Positions 1 through 11,961 of a stretch of 64,000 nucleotides of DNA are shown piece by piece. Source of the DNA: Chamaecyparis obtusa (lineage: Eukaryota > Streptophyta > Pinopsida > Cupressales > Cupressaceae); assembly GCA_027943335.1 (NCBI GenBank), contig BSBK01000871.1, forward strand, positions 818,501 through 882,500. Reading direction: 5' to 3'. Both the position numbers and the translations under genes were made by a program. Under the pieces are notes generated by a model. The model did no database searches. It worked only from the letters and a program-made list of their open reading frames with translations, and was not told the origin of the DNA. Within the stretch, counting starts at the first letter, position 1. Every line of letters starts with the position of its first letter.

Positions 1-2050
1 TATTGTCAACTGTTGAGAAATTAGCTACATAATGCTCTCTATTATAAAAAGAAATGAGTGCTCGATGGAGAAAATGGTGCCATTATGAAGCACATGCAAT
101 CAAAAGGAAGGAGGACCACAGTTTGAGGAAGCCTTCACTTTGATAGTGTAAATTCAAATATTTTTTGAGATGAGGCTTGTAGAATAATTATTGGATATTG
201 ATAATGAAGATGACTCAATTGAAGATGAGACATTTGTTCTATTTTGAAGAATTTAATACTTTGAAGACAAGGAGGGACGTAGTTGAGGATAGATAGATGT
301 TCAATAGTTTGAGGTGCTAGTAGACTAGAGAAACTAAATTTCATTGGAAGTATGAGACATACATGTGAGGATTGGTGCTCAATTGTTTAGAAAGGGGATA
401 TGAAATTTGGTAGTTCAACATTATACATTTATGGGGTGATGAGATACTTCATGTGCCAATTATGTTCAATGATGTTAGGAACTTAGATGATAGCTAGGTG
501 ACTATACCTGCAGTTGGAGAGCAACTTAAAGAAGTTGGAGAGTAGGAAGAAAAATCCTTTATGATTAGAGAACTATTTTCAAAGAACAACTTCTACATAT
601 AATCTATTGGTCTTTTCTATGTTGTCAATCACTTTAATGTTGCAACATTTAGATGAGGTGTTGAAATATACACTCCAACTTAAACAATTGTCATCAGATA
701 ATAAAGGATGAGTTCACTGTTTCAAATTTTAATTATATTTATATTAATAAATTTTATAATTGATCAAGAGGATATTTTTTCTGCACAAATAAAAAAATCT
801 CCATAACAACCAATCAAACTTCCCCTCATGAATGTTAAGGTTTTAAGGAAAAAAAATGCTCCTCCATCCAACTAGAGCATTTATTAATACAAACATAAGT
901 ATAAATAAAAACAAGGACTACTATTATATTTTTTTAAAACAATTGATTCACAAAAGTATGTATATGTTGATTTGTTTATTGGAGACATTCCATGTACTTG
1001 ACATTTTCCTTTTAAGTGATTTTGTAATTCTTCTAACATCATCTTCTCCAATGAACTACTTTTTTTTTTAATTTTTTTTTTATCACAATTCATTTTTTCG
1101 TGTCACAAGAGATGCAATATCTAATTTCAATTTTTGTTAGTTTTCAACTTTAGGGGTATCACTTGTAATTGATCATATTTTTAGGGAGTACTTGAGAGCA
1201 TTGATAACAAGTTTCCAGGACTTGAGAACATTGGTCATGGAGTTGAGAATCATGGTTAAAGTTTTGTTCGTCTGCAGTACTAGATACAATATAATTGAAT
1301 AAAAACTAATGTAACTAATTCAGAATATAGATGAGCTTGAGCATGACTAGTCTCAAATTCAGGCTTCTAGCATAAGGTCATAACCTTGTTCATCTCTTGT
1401 ACAATCTCTTTCTCATCAGCTTGCTGATGAAATAATTCTACACATGTAATATTCCCTAAAAATACAAATATTAGAGTTAACCAATAAAATATAACAAAAC
1501 ACATACCCTTCCATAGTCATCCTTCTCTATTTTTAAGAAAGAGGAGGTCCTATAAAGAGAAAAAATTGTTAGGGGATTATTTAGAATCTTTTCTTAGAAA
1601 ACAACTCCTACTTTTTAGACTTGAGCAAGTGAAAATGAGGTGAGGGTAGAAATTGCCCCACCATTTAGGAATGTTATGTGCCACTTGTCAAACATGTAAT
1701 ATTAGATTTTCTTTACAGATAATTTTGGAAGAAAAATGATTTTTTTAACATGTTTTTATTCTGTGCAGATTTAAAAGAAAAAAATATGCTTTCATGAGAC
1801 CACTAACTTCCTTAAATTTTGGAGCTTAATTTTTAAAGCAGAACTCAACTACAAAATTCATGGGACCATCAGCTTAAAAATATTCCTAAAAAGTCTAAAA
1901 AAAGTTCCAGCTGTGTTTTTTAGGAAGTCCCCTTGCATGAGACCCAGTTTAAGCAGCAAAATTGAACTAAATTAATAGCATTAATCTTATCTTGAAAAAA
2001 TAATTTTTTGTAACTGAAATTAAAAAATCCAATGGTTGACTGAGAGGATT
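1..2050. other. AT-rich intergenic DNA, no recognisable gene
   Basis: Short open frames occur on both strands (for example 135-344 minus and 856-1071 plus) but none resembles a known family and all are interrupted or low in complexity. The plus strand between 60 and 690 has a degenerate coding look, with long runs of sense codons broken by several stops, and may be an old element remnant that I cannot name. Confidence 0.5.
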
Positions 2051-2079
2051 GTATACCAAAATTTCTCATCAATCCACCT

Positions 2080-2500
2080 GCAGCCATAGAAACTCCTGGC
2101 TGAAGATGGTTCTATGGTTATGAATGAAGAAGAGATTGGGACCATTAGTATCCAGTATTTTCATAATCTCTTAAAGGCTCAAACCCAAGAGGTGAGGCAT
2201 AATAGTGATCACCTTCTAGAGGAGAACCCTCCCTCTTCTAATTGAAGAGGATAATGAAAACATGGCTATGGGGTTCTTCCACAATCAACTTTAATCCCGT
2301 AAGCCTCTACAATACTATCGATGAGGTTTTCTCCAGGATTTCTATTTTCTATATCTACCGTTTCCTCTCTAAAATTATTTTGTAAAATCAGAAGGAATTT
2401 GTTGCAAGGAGTCAAATTCTAGAAGCTGTCCTCACCACCTGTGAGGTTTACCATTCCATGAAGAAAAGTACAAAGGATGGTATGGCTAACCCGTGGCTAT
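2080..2500 (+). pseudogene. LINE (non-LTR) reverse transcriptase fragment
   Basis: Frames on the plus strand give pieces typical of the plant L1-type linker and N-terminal RT region. First comes an MNEEEIGTISIQYFHNLL-like stretch near 2125-2175, then SLYNTIDEVFSRI near 2300-2345, then QKEFVARSQILEAVL followed by HSMKKSTKDGM near 2389-2490. In intact LINEs these correspond to the segment before the RT palm, the ISLCN block and the GFVPGRQI block. The order is correct but the frame shifts between blocks and in-frame stops are present. The catalytic YxDD part is missing, so this is a truncated dead copy. Family assignment rests on motif recognition alone. Confidence 0.6.
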
Positions 2501-2689
2501 CCAGCAAACTAAACCTTCAAATATATAAGGAAACTTTGAAAAAAAAAACTTAAAGTGTTTTAGACGTTGCCGTATGGCTATTAAGTTGAATATTTTTAAA
2601 GCAAAGTATCTTGTAGCCGCTTTTGAGCTTTCGCTTGCACTAAACTCATATGAACCCTTTTGTTTCATCACTACGTAAGTTTTAAACTT

Positions 2690-3530
2690 CTTTGGTGTTT
2701 CCTTGGGTTTTTTTCTATGTTTTGCATACGTATTGGCCAGAGAAATTGCAAATACGACTTTGACTAAAACCATTGATTCATATGCTTTGGCAGGTGTTCG
2801 TATTCTAATTTCTGAAAGCTTCCCTTTGATATTCTTATGAGATTTGAATTTAGCAATACTAAATTGAATGTATTCAAAAGTTTATAAATCCCATTCAACC
2901 AGTCCATTTTGTGCATTATGAGCAAACATTCATTCGTGGCATTCTATCAAACAATTTCCGTGCCTTAGCTTTCTTTTTACTGTTAATTAATCCATATTAT
3001 ACATGCTTTTAAAGGAGGCATCTTATAATTTCTCCTCTTGGATACATGTCAAGACTTTCATGTGGTTTACCTTGAATTTTTGAAACCACTGTAGCTATTT
3101 AATTAATAGTACTTAGAAACGTTTTGTCAAAAAATTGCATGCGATCTCTGTCAGCGTTCATCTTTTCAAGGCATTTTGCCAAACAGTTTATGAGCATGTT
3201 CTAGAAGTCGGCATTCTTCAAATTATTTTGTCAAACGATTCTTATACATTTTCTCTGCCTCAATTTCCTTAATGCACTTGTCAAATGGTTCTCCGTGCTT
3301 TCACATTTGCAAATATGTCTATAGTGGCACTTGCAGTTTCAACTACAAGTTGCAAATACTCATACAACTTTCATGCTTCAATTGATACCCATACCATGTC
3401 ATGCCTCGTGGGATGCTAGCAAATGCTACAGAATTTGGGTTCTCAATTGCCACTGAAATATTCTAAAGCCTTTTCAACAAATCTATTTGGATATTGTGCA
3501 ATAATTGTATTCTAGGAAGTTTTCTATGTA
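2690..3530 (-). pseudogene. PPR (pentatricopeptide repeat) protein pseudogene fragment
   Basis: Read on the minus strand from high to low coordinate, the frames yield PLS-class PPR hallmarks: NTIIAQYPNRFVEKALEYF (about 3510-3455), NPNSVAFASIP (about 3440-3408), AHKLFGKMP (about 3215-3185), AKARKLFDRMPRMN (about 2970-2930), then AQNGLVEWDL and SLANTYAKHRKK near 2730. In intact PPR proteins these are successive 31-36 residue helical repeats that bind organellar RNA. Stops and frameshifts break almost every repeat, so the copy is dead. Plant PPR families are large and their fragments are often scattered by transposons. Confidence 0.65.
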
Positions 3531-3539
3531 TTGAACAAT

Positions 3540-4248
3540 TTCATTGAGTTCTTTTGGTTGCTGGAATTAAATAATACTAGAATTGTCAAATTTCAATATT
3601 TGCCAATGCTAGAAGTTTTAAATCCCAAAATAATTTTTAGAATATGACTTGAACTGTTTAGTTCACCTAAAATTCACCTGAAATTCATAATGAGAAGATA
3701 GAAAATGTTGTTTGCATATGGATTTCAAAATATTATAAATTTTGTTTTACCCCCAATTCCCATTTAAGTAGAATTAGAATTGATTTTTCAATTCCACCTA
3801 TTTAGATATAAGATTCAAATGCTAATTTTGAAGGTAAATGAGAATTAACAAATCTCTATTACATTTTATGTTTTGAACATAAACATAAAAAATGTCAATT
3901 CCAGAATTTGACAATCCCAATTCGAATTTAATTCCAACGAACAAAAAAAACCATAGAATTTTTTCCCCCTCCTCGTCAAAACCACGTGTAACCCACACTT
4001 ATCACTAGGATTTCAAGATGAAAAAAACAAATTTCTCCTATTTCCAAGCCGAGGGTTCCACGTGGTGTCTGAATGTTGAACAAAAACATGCAATGAGAAT
4101 AAATTTCCCTTTTGCTTCGAATGTGACATATGGCCTATTTGTCTCTGCAAAGTAGTACCACTCACCATTTATTGACAGGATTTTGCAGATTCATTTGTCT
4201 TGCAAAAAAACATCTCTTCCGCCTTCAATCCCTTGGAGTAGATCGAAA
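3540..4248. other. Intergenic DNA with an AATTCC-rich dispersed repeat
   Basis: I see no gene here. Bases about 3740-3960 are rich in GAATT and AATTCC words, and part of them (CAATTCCACCTATTT and following) resembles 57960-58070 inside the CACTA transposon in the same orientation. This suggests a small dispersed repeat or MITE, without clear terminal repeats. Confidence 0.4.
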
Positions 4249-4440
4249 ATGGCCTCTTCAATTCCTTTGAACCGTTGTTTAAACTTTTTATCTGGCTCGG
4301 GTTTCAAAATTGCATGACAATCGAACAAGTACAGAGCTTCATCGTACTCCAGTCTGCCAAAATCAAATGTACGTAGACTGGGTATTTGTGTGTTTCGAAA
4401 GTGTTACTGTGCTTCGGACAAGGGTTGTCAAATAGGCTTC
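4249..4440 (+). pseudogene. Possible 5' exon with organelle transit-peptide character
   Basis: An ATG at 4249 opens MASSIPLNRCLNFLSGSGF and so on for 22 codons to a TGA at 4315. The same frame then continues open for over 40 codons (Ser- and Arg-rich, containing SSYSSLPKSNVRRLGICVF) into the copia-like array. The MASS start and the Ser/Arg/Lys-rich, acid-poor composition resemble plastid or mitochondrial targeting peptides. The product is unknown. The internal stop makes it a fragment or a chance frame. The last part, from about 4404, is shared with 12825 onward, whereas the first part is not. Confidence 0.3.
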
Positions 4441-5380
4441 AGTGATCTGTTTTTGTTCTATAGATTAGAATGGAGTAGGCACTTAACCTGTTTCAAATTT
4501 GAAATCTACATATCCTACTTCTTATTTTTTTTGTATTTCTTAAATTTCATTAATTCATATACCAAAATGTTGTAAAGACAGTAGAATTTTTACTATTGGT
4601 GAACTGGTAGGTACAATTAATAATATCAGATTTCTACAATTCATTTCTAAATATGTGTGTTTCTGGATTTGATTCATTTCTAGAAAAAGAGAGTGCAAGA
4701 ATTGTAGAATCAAAAGATGTAGACCAAACCTGTCTCAAGAGATATAAGAAGAGAACATGGCATAGAAACCTATGCAGAGAAGAAAAATGAAAACACAAAA
4801 AATCAGGCATCAAAAGAGAGTAAGAGAAAATAATTAAAAGCCCCAAGGTAGGGGAACAAATTTTTTTCTCTTACTAAACGTTGATGCTAAAAACACACAA
4901 ACAAATCCAAAAACGCACATATTTGGTACGTACAAGTTCCTAATCAAAGTACTAAGAGGATTCTTTGAGCCTTCAACAACAACAAAAAAAAAAACATTAA
5001 GATTTTTGGTGATCATTTTTTTATTTAATTTTCTTGTTTTTGGAGGAATAGTAGCCTCATAAATGAAATTAGGAATATGATGATATCACAAAATGACTAG
5101 ACATTATTGAATGAAATTTGAAAAGATGATGATATCACAAAATGATTGGACATTATTGAATGAATCACAACCTTTATATTTGCAATGCGGATGAATGACA
5201 TAGTAGCATGCAATTTGACATATAAAAGTAGGTGTCATGTTCTATTGGAAAAAGTTTTAGAACTAGTTGGGTCAAATATATGGGCAATGGAAGGTAGATT
5301 TTTGAAAAATAAATAAATAGTAGTTTCAAGTTGAGGAGAATATTTTGTTAGTCTATGTACATATTCTATCTAAGGGAGGT
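4395..5380 (+). mobile_element. Array unit A: 3' tail of a decayed copia-like element
   Basis: This segment aligns by eye, with interruptions, to 12820-15051, which lies directly before the second LTR. It ends in a purine-rich tract (TAAGGGAGGT, 5371-5380) immediately before the LTR start, so it is the 3' internal end of an element. No RT or RNase H motif is recognisable. Relative to the other copy it carries an extra stretch of about 315 bp (4615-4929). A 49-bp unit is tandemly doubled at about 5079-5176, and the same doubling is present at 14750-14840. Confidence 0.6.
4615..4929. other. About 315-bp insertion relative to the paralogous unit
   Basis: The other copy reads straight through GGTAGGTACAAGTTTC near 14600. 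Here GTAC (4611-4614) is followed by about 315 unrelated bases and then GTAC again (4930-4933) before the shared sequence resumes. It could be a small transposon with a short target duplication, or a deletion in the other copy. No terminal inverted repeats or poly(A) tail are evident. Confidence 0.45.
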
Positions 5381-5877
5381 TGATGTCATAATTGCATCAC
5401 CATGATAAAAGTAGTTTGTCTCCCGCAATCTACACATGTCATAGTGGTGCAAGTATTTTCTAATTTTGATGTGAGATTTTTTGTAAAATTTGTAGATTCC
5501 TACAGGTGTTATTGTATAGTTCTCATATTTAGACTTTCTATGCCTGCATTTGGGTTCATATTATTTCCCTTTTAAGTTTTTTTTTTTAAAAAAATGTATA
5601 ATTTTTTGATCTTTATGTAGTGTTATTATTGGTTCATTTTGATTTTTATTTCTAATCTATATTTTGATTTTTAGCCTCTTTATATGTGTGTGAAGCATTG
5701 AGATCAAATCCTCTTCTTGACATTTTCTTGTGGGTGATATTGTGTTGTGATAGATCATTGATTGAGTGAATGAGCACTAAGATCTTTTGATGCTTGTTCT
5801 TGTATTCCTCTTGATATGCATTTTATTTGTATTGCTTCATCATATAGAGTAATTTAAATTCGACTTCGAACACCCCA
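5381..5877 (+). repeat. LTR 1 of the copia-like tandem array
   Basis: It starts TGATGTCATAATTGCATCA directly after a purine tract and ends GAACACCCCA. It matches 15052-15575 along its full length. It lacks about 34 bp present in the second LTR, and that missing piece holds the likely TATA box (CTATATATAAAG), so this copy has probably lost its promoter core. No clear tRNA primer site follows it. Confidence 0.65.
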
Positions 5878-8800
5878 TAATTATTTTGATTGGAAATTTA
5901 AAATGAATAAAATTGCTAAGAGTTAAGAGGTTGTAAAGGATAGTTCATGGGCTTAATGGAAAACCAAAAGACGAGCATGCAAAGACTAAGTGATTGAATA
6001 GTTGTAAATAAATCATTGGCTATTTGTTCTTGTATGTGTTTCTTAAGTTGTTTCACATTAAGCACTTTGCTACACCTGTGGCCATGTGAACTATATTGTC
6101 AACTTTGTTTGAGAAAACAAATAATCCAAAGATATTTGTTGGAAAATGATCTAATAAGTTTCAATCTATGCATTTTTGACAACATTCATGACTTTGTCAT
6201 CAAATTCAATTTATTAAAAACACAGTTGAAGGATTATAAAAATTAAATACACTATTTACATTAAGTGTTCATTCTAAGCTACGACCTAACTATTTAATGT
6301 TTATGTCTACTTTATATTCTACAAAGGGGACTTTGGGGAGTGACTTTACGATACCCACCTTCAAGGATTTTTCAAGGTCACCTACTAGGAAATAATGTAA
6401 TATTATTCAAAAGGGAAACTTGACATCTTTGAAACCACAAAATTGCTTGTAAAAGATAAGGATTCTAGTGCCAAAGAGAAGCAAAAGAACTAGCCTAAGA
6501 AGAACACACAACAACAATCCACATCTACAACCATTAAAGGAAACAAAAAAACCTCTTCCAAAGAGGAATCATCTAAGATGGAGAAGCCTTGATGTGCATA
6601 TTGCAAGAAATTAGGCTATGAGAAACTTCAAATTTATTCAAAATAGATTAACGAGTTGATGAATATTAGATAAAGAATTACATCAAATTACCTTCAATTA
6701 TATGTTTGGAGTTTGTTCTTCTTCTTATGAACTTATTGTAGTTATAGGTTTTGATTAAGGATATGGCTCCTTGAATTTAGAAATCTATATCATATGGGTT
6801 CATCATATAGCATATTTTCAAGTTCATTTGAGGCTTGATCTACATCAGACATGTCAATGGTTCTTGACACATATATTCTCATTTATGGAAAAAGATCTAT
6901 TGACATGGATGGGGGATCATTCAATGATTTCCTTTATGTTTCTTCATTGTCAACTAATCTTCTTTCTATTTATTAGATCACACATAGTGGGATGAAGAAT
7001 AGTCTTGAATTATATACTAAAATAACTTGCACAAAAGAAAAATATAATTAGAAATATGCTACAAATGATCAACAATAATAAGTTGGTTCAAGGGAGAAAC
7101 CTCATAAGCTACTTCAAGGGGGAAACCTCCTATAGTCTTCAATAAAAACACACTACACCATATGAAGATAATAACTATCCTTTATCCCTTATATATATTT
7201 ATGCCACAAATTTTGCCTAAGTTGATCTAACTACTTATATATGACTTTATAAATGATCATATAACTTATTTAAGGGTTATGCTAGCCACAAGTTAGCTAC
7301 ATTGTAGTTCAAGGGAACAACAAGTTCACACCAAATTCTATGGTTATTTAGAATTTGTAAGAAAATATTTTATTGTAGCTAGGGAGATAGATGATTGATC
7401 TAGATTATACAACAACTAATGTTTTAATATGTACCTAATGTTCACGTTCAAGCATCTAGTATAGAATTTTTTGAGGAGAAAAAAACATTATCACCTAGAC
7501 CTTGGTCTCATTTTATCGATTTAAGTTCTAGATATGTGTTGGCATTCTATCTCCTTGATCTCCTACTTATTCAAAATTTAATTTATTGCTTTAGATAGGG
7601 CTTCCACTAGTTGAACATGTTAGGAGTATATACGAATTTTTCAAGATTATTTGAATGTCCCTTATTATAGACTTGAATGACATCATTAAGGACATTCATC
7701 ACCTTAGTGATGTTAGATCCTATGGAGTTGCGTCATCTTCTTTGAATATCATGATGGCATATTCAAAACCTCTTGTTATGTCTCTTCCTTTTCATTTGTC
7801 ATAGTTCAACATTTGCTTGGAGACCCTTGAATAGAATTTGGAGGATTCGTCATCATATTTGGATATTTCTAAATCTATTTCTATTTTTTCTAGATTCAAA
7901 TTATTCAATTAGGCTTGAAACTCCTAATCTGATTATGACATTTCTTAGCATCAACATGGTGATATTTAAGAACTTTTAAGAGGCACCATATATTCTTATT
8001 TTTCGTCCCTTGCATTCTTTTTAAGAAAAGGAATATGTCATGCACACACCTTTATGTTTGTTTCTTCCTAAAGAAAGGAATATTGTTTAACATTCTTGGA
8101 TCATCATCAACATTCAACATCAATGTTGAAAAATGAATCATCAACATTTAGATCATGAAAAATGATGAGGAAAACTCCATCTTGGATAGGTTAAAAAAGG
8201 GATCAAATCACTGGTGTGATTCTGGCTAAAGAAACAAGCTAAAACTCCTATAAACATTCCATAACAAAGTGAAAAAATTTAAGTCAAGGGAAACACAATT
8301 TTATTTCCTTAAGCCATTAACTTTTATACCAATTTTCTATAGGTAAAGGTGAAAAATTTCTCACTAAAGTACACCTAGCATGGACATCAAGAAGACAACA
8401 AGGTGACACACTTTTGAGGGGATAAAACCATGACAAAGTTCCACTAATGTTAGGAAAAATGGTTTAGGTATCAAGATATCTTTCCTAAGGTGTTAGGGAT
8501 AAAGAAATGACACAATTTTTGTTTGGCAATGCCTCTTAAAAATATTCCAACTAGAAAGTAAATAAGGAAAACTATCAAATAAAAATCACACCACCTTTTC
8601 AAAAATAGGTTAACATTATTTAAGAAAAGCATGTGATAGGTTATGTGACTTTGTGTATCATCAACACACTACTGAAATTGAAGAATAATTTAAATTTTAC
8701 CCAAATGTAAAATAAAAAATGTTAATTAATTACGAAAAAAATGTCTACTTTACAACATCAATTTCCTCACATGATCAAAATATAATTTTATTTAGGTTTG

Positions 8801-9652
8801 ATATATTGAAACAACATAAAACATTTATATTTCAATAAGGAAATAAATACAATTCTTTTCCTTTCAAAATACAAGCATACTTTCATTAAACCATTAAATT
8901 GCATATACATAAGAAAGTATTATAAAAACTAAATATGTCTAGAATTTTTTTTCTTTATGACAAGTCTTGACAAGTCATCTATATGAGGGAGAGCATTACC
9001 CAAGTACTTTTCCTCCAACCATAGAATGGTGGTCCCTTGCACACCTTTCTAACTAGAAGTGGTCCTACCCTTCATGAGGGTATAGAAAAAGGAACCAACA
9101 AATAATGACATCTAATTCCTAGTGTTGTGTCCTACATCACCCAATCAATCATACAACTATAGATAAACCTATAACTATATACAAGCATTGTAACTAGACT
9201 ATGCACTTTAGAATACTATGAAATAACTTGATGCAAGAAGATACTATTCCATCACTTTGTTGAATATTTTGAAATAATGATAGTTACAAGGAAAGTGTAA
9301 TTTTCTGCTCAAACAGCTCTAGTTGACTTGGAAATCAATAGTCCTCCTATGGTTACAACTTAGTTAACTCTAAGACTATTCATTCATCTAAATTTCATGT
9401 AGATTTAAACTCAATTAAAAATACTCCCTTAAGTTGGTAACTGACTTAATAATTGCATTCATAACTGCTAACAAGAAACTCTTATTAAGTGTTCTTGTAT
9501 TTTATGGTTCTTGAGTACTGACACATGTTCACATGTCTTTACAATAATATAAGAGATTTTAAACTAAGTCTCATAACATAAGACATCTTAACTCTTAATT
9601 GGTCATATTACATGAAAATAATGTCACCCATCACATACTTGTGACTTGGTGA
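5878..9652 (+). mobile_element. Array unit B, first part: decayed copia-like internal region
   Basis: This is the internal region following LTR 1. It aligns with 15576-18103 for about 2.5 kb (to about 8403). The stretch 8988-9170 aligns again with 63832-64000, showing that the same family continues there. Only a short gag-protease remnant is recognisable (6590-6995). The remainder (7010-9652) has scattered open frames such as 7773-7979 that match no family I know. The unit is cut at 9652 by the small LTR element and resumes at 12799. Confidence 0.6.
6590..6995 (+). pseudogene. copia gag zinc knuckle and protease-region remnant (copy 1)
   Basis: CAYCKKLGYEKLQIYSK from 6593 has the spacing of a CCHC zinc knuckle, but the His is Tyr and the last Cys is Ile. 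Near 6853 lies a broken WFLT/VLDT stretch at the place of the protease active site. From 6920 to 6991 the frame reads FNDFLYVSSLSTNLLSIY, a TAG stop, then ITHSG, matching the block after the protease in Ty1/copia polyproteins. The same TAG and the same His-to-Tyr change occur in the second copy, so both predate the duplication. Integrase and RT are not recognisable downstream. Confidence 0.6.
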
Positions 9653-10496
9653 TGATGTAGGGTACTCCCCTAACACACCCAAAATACATGTTCTCTTACA
9701 ATATATGATGGTTGCTTCACCCAATATTCATACATAGAATAACAAAAAGAATAAATCATAAAATTAGAAGAAATAACTTACCTTCTATTTTTTAATTATA
9801 TGAAAATTCATGCATACTCTTCTATTTATAAAATACAATACACATTCTTCAATTAAAAAATGTTAGCCACTTAGGCTGTACAACTTTACAAGATGGAAAT
9901 ACAAGCTATTCTTCTACACTCCTTAGTACTCCTCTTTACCTATGATGAGAAGAACTCAACTTTGAATGAACAACATCTATCCCAAGCCTCCCTTTTATAG
10001 AATCCTTATGTGTCTTAGAAATCCCACTCCTCCTCTTGATAAAAAACAAATGGCTATCAATAATAGAAACAAATAGCCAATAGTTAACCCTTCAACTTCC
10101 CCAGGAGACTATCAAAAGAGATGTCCTTTCAATTTTCCTAAGTGGGTGCCTAAAAATTTATCATTTTCCATTTTTATGTAACCATTCAATAAATATGAGT
10201 GCATGACTCTTTCCCTTCCTTGTTGCATGTTAAGAAGGGTACTTCTATTTTTTTTTGCATTATAAATGATAGAAAAATGTGTCCCTTATTGTAAAATACA
10301 ATTTCCTTTATACATAGGCCATAAATATTAAATATTTTTCAACCTCCTATGTCATTTTGGACACTTTATTAGGTATATAAATACCTATAGATGCTTACAT
10401 TTAGTTTATGTCACCTAACCTTAATATAAAATGAAAAAAAAAAAACATTTTTTGGGTGATTTAAGATTGCTTGTGGACCTAGATGACCCTACATCA
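9653..10496 (-). repeat. 3' LTR of the small LTR element
   Basis: It pairs with 11962-12798 along its length, starts TGATGTAGGGTACTCCCC and ends GACCCTACATCA. No purine tract is visible next to it on the minus strand, unlike in most LTR elements. Confidence 0.8.
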
Positions 10497-10754
10497 AACA
10501 CGCCAAGTAGAAAAATTTTTGTGAGAAGGACATACAAAATGGATTGGAGTAGTTAAACTAATCTTTAAGGTTTTTGGAAACCTATATCAAACTCTGCCAC
10601 TGATGTATAAAAAGAGAGCTTCTTTCTCCACCTCTTCCAACACTTATTTGGGATACTTACTAACCTCCACCAACAAATATCTATTCTTCTCCTCCAAATA
10701 CTCTCTACTCTACTCTACTTCTTTGTGGAATCTTGTCCACCATAAACACATCCA

Positions 10755-11027
10755 CTAATATATTACAACATCCTCAACATTATCTACACACAAACACTTA
10801 ACACCCACATGCAAATTTGTAATTGCACTCTCTCCTATTTTCAACCTTATAAACAATGGTAAATTGAAATCAATGTATTTATATTTTACCTCATTATCTT
10901 TCATTTCCACAAAATCATCTTCATTCTCATCTTTATAATCTACAACAGTTTCACATTCCACTACTACAGACACATCTTCTTCATCCTCTTCACTCGTTGC
11001 AACTACGACTTTCTTTTTTTGTTGCAT
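10755..11027 (-). pseudogene. Acidic 90-residue open frame in the small LTR element, unknown function
   Basis: MQQKKKVVVATSEEDEEDVSV begins an acidic stretch rich in Glu and Asp, followed by YIDFNLPLFIRLKIGES and a cysteine-containing tail. I recognise no domain. It follows the 11074-11382 frame on the same strand, and the two could be parts of one captured host coding sequence. There is no evidence that it is expressed. Confidence 0.35.
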
Positions 11028-11073
11028 GGAACAAGTGTTCAGTCATCTCAATCTCTTCCTCAAGTGACTCTTT

Positions 11074-11382
11074 CTATTGATCAGGTTCCTCATTAAACAC
11101 TAGACCTTTAAGTATCATTGAACACTTTATCTTGACATTAGGCTCATATGTTGCATCCATGTCCTCTAATGGACATTTCTTCACAGTTGTAAATTTCCCT
11201 TTTCTTATCTCCTTCTTTATCTCCTCCAAGACATCTTGCACTTCTTGCCTTAGATTTTGTGCTTCCTTCTCAAATACAATCATAAATCTCATCTTTCTTC
11301 CCTTCTCCAATAGAGGGATTGTCAAAACCCAACCAATCACAAACCCATGCTTTTTGTTTATTTTCTCCACCAATGGCTTCAA
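11074..11382 (-). pseudogene. Captured coding-like frame in the small LTR element, unknown function
   Basis: The frame encodes 102 residues starting MKPLVEKINKKHGFVIGWVL. A central charged, probably helical part (EKEAQNLRQEVQDVLEEIKKEI) is followed by ATYEPNVKIKCSMIL. Upstream on the same strand (about 11650-11450) a broken frame reads SAEWICVNRLLTMRYFAYEG and KKYHFKFMKSWSIESF. It looks like real protein coding sequence, not retroelement gag or pol, so transduplication of a host gene is plausible. The family is not recognised. Confidence 0.4.
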
Positions 11383-11947
11383 GTCTCTCTATCTCTCTCA
11401 AATGAAAGACTCCTCCACACCTTCACCAGTCTCTTGAGATTCTCTTGAACTATCACCAATTCACTCTCTTCACACCTTAAAGCTCTCAATTGACCAGGAT
11501 TTCATAAACTTAAAATGATACTTTTTAACTCTCCACAACTGCTTCTCACCTTCATATGCAAAATACCTCATGGTTAGTAATCTATTTACACAAATCCACT
11601 CTGCACTCTTAGGTCCTGTTGTAGACTACCTTACCTTTGGAAATTTGTCCACACTTAGAAAAACTTGCTCGATAACATCTCTACATAGCTCCTCTTGTGC
11701 GACTTGTTAATGCATCTAAAAAAAACTCACATACATGTATCCTCTACCCAACAAAGATTTCTAAAAGACACACCTCTCACTTCCTCTACCCACTCGATCT
11801 TAGTGGAGGAACTATGTACACCTTCTACCCAACTTCAATCTTTATTAGAGGAACACCAACATGCTCTCATAAAAAAATCATACAACCCAAGGTCTTTCTT
11901 TAGATTGCCTTACATTTGGAAATCTATTTACACACTTAAGATCTCTA

Positions 11948-11959
11948 GCTCTAATACCA
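11948..11959 (-). other. Primer-binding site of the small LTR element
   Basis: On the minus strand TGGTATTAGAGC follows the LTR end after a two-base spacer. It is complementary to the 3' region of initiator methionine tRNA, the usual copia-type primer. It fixes the element's orientation. Confidence 0.8.
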
Positions 11960-11961
11960 TT

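Noticed and set aside
11132..11437. Plus-strand 101-residue frame
   Set aside because: It overlaps the minus-strand frame of the small LTR element, which has the more protein-like composition and the element's own orientation.
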